This document shows positions 58,810 to 64,000 of a DNA stretch of 64,000 nt, one piece after another. The notes below the pieces were generated by a model. The model saw only the letters and a program-made list of their open reading frames with translations. It was not told where the DNA came from and made no database searches. A program made the translations under genes and the position numbers. The stretch lies in assembly GCF_002277955.1 (NCBI RefSeq), contig NZ_CP018477.1, positions 1,798,001 through 1,862,000 of the forward strand, in the 5' to 3' direction. This DNA comes from Thermogutta terrifontis (GTDB lineage: Bacteria > Planctomycetota > Planctomycetia > Pirellulales > Thermoguttaceae). Within the stretch, counting starts at the first letter, position 1; every line of letters starts with the position of its first letter.

Positions 58810-59631
58810 TCATGGACGACGGCCCTCCGGTGTCGGCTGTGGTAGCGTGGCCGGGGAATTCCGCGATGGAGGACCAGGCAACACCTTCACCTTGGGTGGG
58901 AAAACAACCAGGGGCGGTGAGCCAAACAAAAAGGCCGGGTCGGATTCCTCTTCCGGAAGCGGAATGCGACCGCCCAGCCGTACAATCACCAGCGGACGCC
59001 CCAGCGCATCTGCCACCGCCAGAGGATCCTGGTCGGGACGTACTTCGAACCAGAGTTGGCCGCTGTTTCCCTCCGCTACGGGAAGTGCCTGCTGCGGATC
59101 CTCCAAATAGATAACTCGGGTGACATATTTCCCCGCCGTGGCCAGCCGCAAGTCGTCGGGATGCAGCTCCACGATGATCGGAAAATGACGTTCCTGCCCC
59201 GGTGGCGGATAGAGCCGATCAATCACCTCCAGGGAAGGGAAAAGTTCAACGCCCTCAGCCTGAGGAATGCCTGCGACCTTTAACCGGTAAACGCGACCGA
59301 CCAGCAACCCCACGGTGACGGGGAGATTGTGGAACTCGGTGAAGCCGTTCCTATCCGCGAAGGCGATTTGTAAGCCGTGTGGACCGCGAATTTCCACCGG
59401 CTGAAAATAATTGGCCACCGGCCCGGGCCCTGCCGCTCGGGTGGCCCCCACCAGCCCCGGCGGCGCTTGAATTGAAAAAACTGGTTGCGAGCCGGTCGTC
59501 TGAGCGGAGGCGACGCCCCAGAATGGGGCAATTACCAGGCAGCAGACCCACCCCATCACCAGGAGAGCGACGATAGTCGGGCTCCGGTGGCTGAACCGGG
59601 GGGGACGTGTGCCTGTATGAACCGCCTGCAC
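58810..59631 (-). CDS. Exported protein, paralogue of the lipoprotein at 60149-61303
   Basis: The start is GTG 59631, seven bases after GGAGAGG, giving 273 residues. A signal peptide is present (VALLVMGWVCCLVIAPFWGVASA). The central region (about residues 90-215) aligns in order with the lipoprotein encoded upstream: YRLKVAGIPQAEGVELFPSL versus YRLKLTNIPGRPGVELYPTL, YVTRVIYLEDP versus FVTKVVYLPDP, and LVIVRLGGR versus LAIIRMGNR. It is therefore a real family, apparently specific to this lineage. The C-terminal ~50 residues are Pro-rich. It is followed closely by the DUF11 lipoprotein gene. No known domain was recognised. Confidence 0.75.
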   Translation of the reverse strand: MQAVHTGTRPPRFSHRSPTIVALLVMGWVCCLVIAPFWGVASAQTTGSQPVFSIQAPPGLVGATRAAGPGPVANYFQPVEIRGPHGLQIAFADRNGFTEFHNLPVTVGLLVGRVYRLKVAGIPQAEGVELFPSLEVIDRLYPPPGQERHFPIIVELHPDDLRLATAGKYVTRVIYLEDPQQALPVAEGNSGQLWFEVRPDQDPLAVADALGRPLVIVRLGGRIPLPEEESDPAFLFGSPPLVVFPPKVKVLPGPPSRNSPATLPQPTPEGRRP

Positions 59632-59899
59632 GGTCAGACCTCTCCGTTGTTGGACATTCGCGGCAGAACTGTTTTGACCGGATTCACCCTTAAAGTCGGC
59701 AAAAGTGGAGCCTTTCCATCAACAAATTTGCGTCCATCGCGAGTGTCCTCTCATCTCGTCCAATTGCCATGCGTCTTGAAAAGTTCCGGTTGTTCAACCT
59801 CAGAAGCACCTGAGTCATCACCACCTGTGTGCTCCTAGAAACAGGCACGGACCTGGACAGCGCCTTGGGCAGGGGCGAGTTTCAGCCCGGAGGCCGGAG

Positions 59900-59972
59900 G
59901 GACCTGCTTGTCAGGTCCGCCTGTCAACGTTGGATGCTCCATTCCGTGTCGGTGGGCACGACGAGCGTGCCC
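59900..59972. repeat. Paired palindromes GGACCT/AGGTCC and GGGCACG/CGTGCCC, copy 3
   Basis: GGACCTGCTTGTCAGGTCC lies at 59900-59918 and GGGCACG-acgag-CGTGCCC at 59954-59972, with TGTCAACGTTGGA between them. The same two modules occur at 1189-1246 in the opposite order and with a different spacing, so they move or duplicate as separate units. Confidence 0.7.
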
Positions 59973-60059
59973 CTCCGGTTCGACGGACGCCGGGGAAGGC
60001 GCCACCGACAGGCCCAAGTTTCACGCCAAGCGAGCGTCCGGGTGGCATCCGACTGCCAA

Positions 60060-60093
60060 CAAAAAACCCGTCGTGCCGGACGGGCACGACGGG
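60060..60093 (-). terminator. Rho-independent terminator of the 60149-61303 gene
   Basis: On the minus strand CCCGTCGTGCCC-gtcc-GGCACGACGGG (11-bp stem) is followed by TTTTTTGTT. It lies about 55 bp downstream of the lipoprotein stop codon. It separates that gene from the paralogue at 58810-59631. Confidence 0.88.
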
Positions 60094-60148
60094 CTGGTGC
60101 TTCCCGTCGGAGGATAATCAAAGGGTGTGCGTGAAGGGCTGTGCCGGG

Positions 60149-61303
60149 TTACTGCTGAGGGGGGCTGCTCGCCGTGGAGCCGTTCGCGTCTACGCCGGGA
60201 TCGACGTACATGGGCTGATCAACCGGTTGCCCCGTGGCATCGATCACCTCATGCCCATAAGAGTGCGGTTGCCGGAAAATGGTCATACCCGGTGTTGTCT
60301 GTTCATGGATATAGGCGTGATTGGCGGGTTTCGGGTAGTTAATTCCCGGAGACTGCTTGACATCAATCCGCACTTTTTGGGTAGGATGCGGGATGTGGAC
60401 GAATGTGTGATTCCGCATCACGTGTTTCTGGAGACCGGCTGGACCTCCCAGCGGCACATGGGGTGGTCCTGGTAGACCGATGGGTGTGCCACTCATGGGC
60501 ATGCCGTATTGAGGCCCCGTCACGCCCGAAATGTAGTTCATCGGGACTGTGCCGCCCCCGGCCATTGCAGGACCAGCGGCGAACGGGGTCCCCTGGAGGC
60601 CCATTCCGTTGGCCTGACCACCCGCAGGAACGACGTCCTGTCCGACGCTTGCCACATCCCCGGGCACCTGAAGGTCGCGGTTTCCCATGCGGATGATCGC
60701 AAGGATCGACCCGCGGCGATCGGCCTCGACGATCGGGTCCACTCCTGGATCCAACCGGGTGCTCACAAGGGTTTCTGCCCCTGCAACGGCAAGCTCCTGA
60801 TAGTTGGGATCAGGGAGGTAAACCACCTTGGTGACAAAATTCCCGCTCAGGACCTGATCGAAGTCCTCATCCGTGAACTGCACGGGAATCGCATTGTGGG
60901 CGATGAATGCCTCGGTCCGCGGCATTGCGGGGGCCACTTCCAACGTGGGATACAACTCAACGCCCGGCCGACCGGGAATATTTGTCAACTTCAACCGATA
61001 AATGGCGCCTTGCGGAAAGTTGTACCGCCCCGGGCAAACCAGGGGTTCCGAGTCAAATGCGCCGGGTGCAGAAACGTCCCAGGTGACCTGCATTCCTTCT
61101 GGACCAATAAAGTTAATCTGTGAGACCGGCACTTGCGCCGGCATCAGCATAGGGGCGTACGGTGGCTGGACGCCAGGACCCGGGCCTCCCACCCCAGGAC
61201 CCATTTCCATAAGTTGCTGGGTAGGCGGAAGGTTTTGTTGGAACGGGCCCTTGCAACCTGCAACGACCGCTAACACCACACAAAGGGCAGCTCCGCATCT
61301 CAT
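60149..61303 (-). CDS. Lipoprotein, paralogue of the exported protein at 58810-59631
   Basis: ATG 61303 after GAGGGGG gives 384 residues. The signal MRCGAALCVVLAVVAGC ends in a good lipobox (VAGC). After a Pro/Gly/Met-rich linker (about 20-60), the conserved family domain runs about 60-230: INFIGPEGMQVTWDVS, YRLKLTNIPGRPGVELYPTL, FVTKVVYLPDPNYQEL, LVSTRLDPGVDPIVEADRRG and LAIIRMGNRDLQ. The last ~120 residues are Gly/Pro/Met/His-rich, with several His-containing turns (RNHTFVHIPHP, NHAYIH). It is exported and probably attached to the outer membrane. I know no function. The strong conservation of short motifs between the two paralogues suggests a shared role, perhaps as envelope-assembly or extracellular-matrix subunits. 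Confidence 0.78.
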   Translation of the reverse strand: MRCGAALCVVLAVVAGCKGPFQQNLPPTQQLMEMGPGVGGPGPGVQPPYAPMLMPAQVPVSQINFIGPEGMQVTWDVSAPGAFDSEPLVCPGRYNFPQGAIYRLKLTNIPGRPGVELYPTLEVAPAMPRTEAFIAHNAIPVQFTDEDFDQVLSGNFVTKVVYLPDPNYQELAVAGAETLVSTRLDPGVDPIVEADRRGSILAIIRMGNRDLQVPGDVASVGQDVVPAGGQANGMGLQGTPFAAGPAMAGGGTVPMNYISGVTGPQYGMPMSGTPIGLPGPPHVPLGGPAGLQKHVMRNHTFVHIPHPTQKVRIDVKQSPGINYPKPANHAYIHEQTTPGMTIFRQPHSYGHEVIDATGQPVDQPMYVDPGVDANGSTASSPPQQ

Positions 61304-61744
61304 CGGGTTATCCCCCTCACACACCAGGATGTCGGTGATCCCGTAACTGCTCGTTCCTCTCGATGGTGACCCGCGCTGAGCGACAATAATTGACGACTCT
61401 CCGCATTCGGTAGGGCCACGCAGGGTCCACAGCCGGATGCTTTCAACGCGGTCTTCCTGAGGGTATTCTTCGACAGCCCCGCGCGGTTCTCTTTGGTAAA
61501 TCCGGCAAATGCGTCACATTGCGCATACCAGAGCCGATGCGCAGCATGTATACTTTGGCCAAATTTGCTCACTTAACGACACATTAGCCAGATTATCGCC
61601 CTTGTCGTTTCGCAGCTCCGACGGGAGGAGCCCGCATAACAACAGTCGATTGGGGAAGCGAGAAGCTGACGGAATCGGATTGGAGTCATCCGGTTCGCGC
61701 ACGCGCGGCCAGGTTCCACCGGGCGAGGAATTGCGACATCCTTT
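61304..61744. other. Intergenic region upstream of the lipoprotein
   Basis: 441 bp between the lipoprotein start and the end of pdxA, both on the minus strand. No gene, repeat or terminator was recognised. It must contain the promoter of the lipoprotein gene. Confidence 0.45.
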
Positions 61745-62806
61745 TTATGCTGTGCCGGAGGGCGATCTACTCTGACGCCGGTGCCGTGCGAGAAGGGCGG
61801 CCACGCGAATGGCCTCGATCAGGCTTCCCGGGTTGGCTTTCCCTTGCCCGGCGATGTCGAATGCCGTCCCGTGCGCCACACTGGTCCGGATGATGGGGAG
61901 TCCCGCCGTGATGTTGACTGCCCGGTGCATGCCCAACAATTTGAGCGTAATATGGCCCTGATCGTGATACATGGCCACCACCCCGTCGAACCGGCCATCA
62001 CGCGCCTGCACCATCAGGGCGTCGGCGGCGACCGGACCTTCCACGGGAAGTCCCTCGTCCTGGGCACGACGCACCGCGGGTGTAATGAGGAGGTTTTCTT
62101 CATTGCCGAATAGACCGTTTTCGCCAGCATGGGGATTGAGAGCACACACTCCAATCCGTGGCGCGCCGTTTTTCAGACACCGGGTCAAATCGTAGATGAG
62201 GCGGATCTTGTTGAGGATGGCCTCAGCCGTAAGATGGCGAAAGATTTCCTTCATCGCCATGTGCAGGGTGACGTGCACGATTGCCAGCCCAGCCGGCCCC
62301 TTCAGCGGTGCCCCTGGCCCGAGGTAGAGCACCATCCCTACCTGACTGACGCCGCACAGCTCGGCGAGAAGCTCGGTATGTCCTGGATAGCGATGCCCCG
62401 CTGCGTGAAGGGCCTCCTTGTTGATCGGAGCCGTCACGAGAGCATCGACCTTCTCGGCGAGCGCCAGTTCTGTGCCAAGCAAGATCGCTTCGTAGGCGGC
62501 CTGACCGGCTTTAGGATCGATGCGACCCATTTGCACAGCCGGTGCCCGATCGCTGCCCGGTGGAATACAAACCAGAGTTTCCGGTGAGGGTTGGGCTCGC
62601 GCGGGTTCGTCACAGCAGGTGATTTGAAGCTGCAAGCGTCGCAGTGCCGCTGCCCGTCGGAGAAACTCCGAATACCCGACCACCACCGGCCGACACACTT
62701 CGTGAACGGTCGGATCGGACCACGCAGCCGCGACAATTTCCGGACCGATGCCAGCCGGATCCCCCGTCGTGATGGCGATGATCGGTCGTTCGTCAATCGG
62801 GCTCAT
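61745..62806 (-). CDS. pdxA: 4-hydroxythreonine-4-phosphate dehydrogenase
   Basis: ATG 62806 after GGGGGAGGG gives 353 residues. PdxA oxidises 4-phosphohydroxy-threonine in the long pathway to pyridoxal phosphate. Motifs: IIAITTGDPAGIGPEIVAAAW at the N-terminus, LVTAPINKEALHAAGHRYPGHTELLAEL (metal-binding His), VTLHMAMKEIFRHLT, RIGVCALNPHAGENGLFGNEE, EGPVAADALM, VVAMYHDQGHITLKLLG with the second metal His, and TSVAHGTAFDIAGQGKANP. The frame upstream to 62863 has no family content. Related PdxA2 enzymes act on D-threonate or erythronate 4-phosphate, so the B6 role is probable, not certain. Confidence 0.93.
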   Translation of the reverse strand: MSPIDERPIIAITTGDPAGIGPEIVAAAWSDPTVHEVCRPVVVGYSEFLRRAAALRRLQLQITCCDEPARAQPSPETLVCIPPGSDRAPAVQMGRIDPKAGQAAYEAILLGTELALAEKVDALVTAPINKEALHAAGHRYPGHTELLAELCGVSQVGMVLYLGPGAPLKGPAGLAIVHVTLHMAMKEIFRHLTAEAILNKIRLIYDLTRCLKNGAPRIGVCALNPHAGENGLFGNEENLLITPAVRRAQDEGLPVEGPVAADALMVQARDGRFDGVVAMYHDQGHITLKLLGMHRAVNITAGLPIIRTSVAHGTAFDIAGQGKANPGSLIEAIRVAALLARHRRQSRSPSGTA

Positions 62807-63154
62807 GATACCCTCCCCCGGCTCCTCGATGCCGGACAGCCTCTCATGGCGATCTTCCCACATTTCTGCCCCTCATTTTATCATGGCAAGTAGCAAAGAG
62901 TGATCAAAGGGCGGCAACACAGGATGAAAAATCGGTCAAAAAACCCGCGGTGATTGGCGACCACTGAGAAAACGGGGCTATTTCCGACTCCCTGAAAGCG
63001 CGTGCCTCTGACCAAGACAGTATTTCCCTATATTGGCGGTGCCGTCTTCTGTTTTTGGCTGATGTTTTTAGCTGGGTATTTTTGGTTGAAACAGAAAGCA
63101 TTGACCACCGCCCTGCTTTCTCCTGATTGAGTTCTTTAGCGGAGGATTGATGCC
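62807..63154. other. Intergenic region between pdxA and dtd
   Basis: 348 bp between divergent genes. It is relatively AT-rich near dtd. No gene or known regulatory motif was seen. Confidence 0.45.
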
Positions 63155-63637
63155 ATGAGAGCGTGTATCCAGCGCGTCCAGTGGGCGCGAGTAAAAGTCA
63201 ATACGGAAATTGTGGGCGAAATAAAGAAAGGGATCCTTGTACTTTTAGGTGTTGCCGTCGGAGACACCGAAAAAGAAACAAAACTGATTGCTGACAAAGT
63301 GGCTCAATTACGAATATTTGAGGATGCACAAGGCAAAATGAATCGGTCCCTGGCCGAGGTGGGAGGGGCCGTTCTTGTAGTCAGCCAGTTCACACTGCTG
63401 GCGGATTGCCGCAAAGGACGTCGTCCCAGTTTCACAAAGGCCGCGCCGCCCGAGGATGCCGAAAAACTGGTGGATCAGTTTGTGCAGATCCTGCGGGAGT
63501 ATGGCCTGCCGGTCGCGACTGGACGCTTTCGCGAACACATGGAGGTGGAACTGCTCAATGATGGTCCCGTGACAATCCTCCTGGATAGCGATGAATTGAG
63601 CCGTCCCCGAAGGGCCGGGCCGGGTGTGGTAGAATGA
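63155..63637 (+). CDS. dtd: D-aminoacyl-tRNA deacylase
   Basis: Dtd removes D-amino acids (and glycine mischarged on tRNA-Ala) from tRNA. The 160 residues are slightly above the usual ~145-150. Motifs: [51 protein letters not shown], the active-site [17 protein letters not shown] with the conserved cross-subunit-type Ser-Gln, and [20 protein letters not shown], in which the usual cis-Gly-Pro motif region appears as NDGPVT. ATG 63155 is near GGAGGA. An out-of-frame ATG lies six bases upstream but gives only two codons. The CvpA-like gene follows 49 bp later. Confidence 0.96.
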   Translation: MRACIQRVQWARVKVNTEIVGEIKKGILVLLGVAVGDTEKETKLIADKVAQLRIFEDAQGKMNRSLAEVGGAVLVVSQFTLLADCRKGRRPSFTKAAPPEDAEKLVDQFVQILREYGLPVATGRFREHMEVELLNDGPVTILLDSDELSRPRRAGPGVVE

Positions 63638-63647
63638 CTGAGAGGGC

Positions 63648-63664
63648 TGAAGCGAATCGCTTCA
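63648..63664. promoter_or_regulatory. Palindrome between dtd and the CvpA-like gene
   Basis: TGAAGCGA-a-TCGCTTCA is a perfect 8-bp inverted repeat with a single central base. It lacks a T-run, so an operator or mRNA hairpin is more likely than a terminator. Its regulator is unknown. Confidence 0.4.
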
Positions 63665-63686
63665 CGGTTAAAGGAGGGAAGAAGCG

Positions 63687-64000
63687 GTGATAGGCGGGAT
63701 TCCTATTTATGATCTGGTGATTGGCCTCATTCTTTTATGGACGACGGTCTACGGAGCAATACGCGGATTCGCCTGGCAGGTGGCCTCGTTGAGCTCACTT
63801 GTCGTCAGCGCCTGGGCAGCCGTGCGATGGAGTCCCTCCGTTGCGCCCCATCTCAGCCGCCAGGAACCATGGAATCGTTATCTCGCGATGTTGCTCATTT
63901 TCGTCGTGTGCTCGCTGATCATCTGGCTTGTGTTCCGTTATGTGGCCAAGTGGATTCAGCGGGTGCGATTGGAGGGGTTTGACCGGCAAATGGGGGCTTT
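63687..64000 (+). CDS. CvpA-family membrane protein, 5' part only
   Basis: GTG 63687, seven bases after AAAGGAGGG, opens a frame that runs off the window end (about 104 residues seen). The translation starts MIGGIPIYDLVIGLILLWTT with VYGAIRGFAWQVASLSSLVV, matching the CvpA pattern of an N-terminal helix followed by a conserved RGF. A second membrane segment lies at about residues 71-88 (MLLIFVVCSLIIWLVF). CvpA proteins are integral inner-membrane proteins linked to colicin V export and envelope homeostasis. Full identity needs the missing C-terminus. It follows dtd by 49 bp and may be cotranscribed. Confidence 0.8.
   Translation, partial: MIGGIPIYDLVIGLILLWTTVYGAIRGFAWQVASLSSLVVSAWAAVRWSPSVAPHLSRQEPWNRYLAMLLIFVVCSLIIWLVFRYVAKWIQRVRLEGFDRQMGA

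Larger units (their letters stand above)
59632..60148. other. Intergenic region with palindromes inside the surface-protein cluster
   Basis: 517 bp between the two paralogous genes. It holds the third copy of the GGACC and GGGCACG palindromes and the terminator at 60060-60093. I see no gene. Confidence 0.6.

Overview
The window looks like chromosomal DNA of a planctomycete, probably a moderately thermophilic member of the Thermogutta/Pirellulales group. This is inferred from gene content: a 1233-residue SecA far longer than the usual ~900, a planctomycete-type tyrosine integrase remnant, a Tat-exported Gfo/Idh/MocA oxidoreductase, several proline-rich secreted proteins with no recognisable family, a Kdo transferase, and tRNA-Ile/tRNA-Ala unlinked from rRNA. 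No database search was possible, so the lineage is an inference.

Layout. 1-2566 is a decayed mobile region: a wrecked IS630-type transposase, clusters of palindromes and a wrecked tyrosine integrase running into tRNA-Ala. A 16-bp copy of the 3' part of that tRNA at 264-279 probably marks the far end of an old integration. tRNA-Ile follows. 3275-14586 holds a thioredoxin-domain protein, an unknown secreted protein, the Nif3/SDR pair, secA, the Kdo transferase and a thioesterase. 14671-21873 holds a lipoprotein, B12-dependent ribonucleotide reductase, and the purN-fhs operon, which makes and uses 10-formyl-tetrahydrofolate. 22479-28312 has two ceramidase-like exported proteins and a large secreted protein with a damaged metzincin motif and an NPCBM-like end. 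28372-36889 carries regulatory genes (HDOD, sigma-54 activator), a sugar isomerase-like protein, a macro-domain protein and a lone GspF/PilC-like protein. 37498-42727 is biosynthetic: serA, galU and a glucuronokinase-like GHMP kinase, then a small Cys-rich exported protein.

42916-53701 is a long run of co-oriented minus-strand genes: eda, holA, Gfo/Idh, membrane-anchored pcm, a CBM-bearing glycoside hydrolase and an AddA-like helicase-nuclease. 54077-57115 has a SHOCT-like membrane protein, clpX and an aminotransferase. 57476-61303 is a surface-protein cluster of two paralogous exported proteins plus a DUF11 lipoprotein. The window ends with pdxA, dtd and the start of a CvpA-like gene.

The least expected signals are an apparent fourfold amplification of a helical module in SecA, a dispersed palindrome family centred on AATTCATGAATT in at least seven intergenic regions, a possible bacterial glucuronokinase beside galU, the dead metzincin-like domain, and the paralogous surface-protein cluster. 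No CRISPR array, rRNA or intact insertion sequence was seen.
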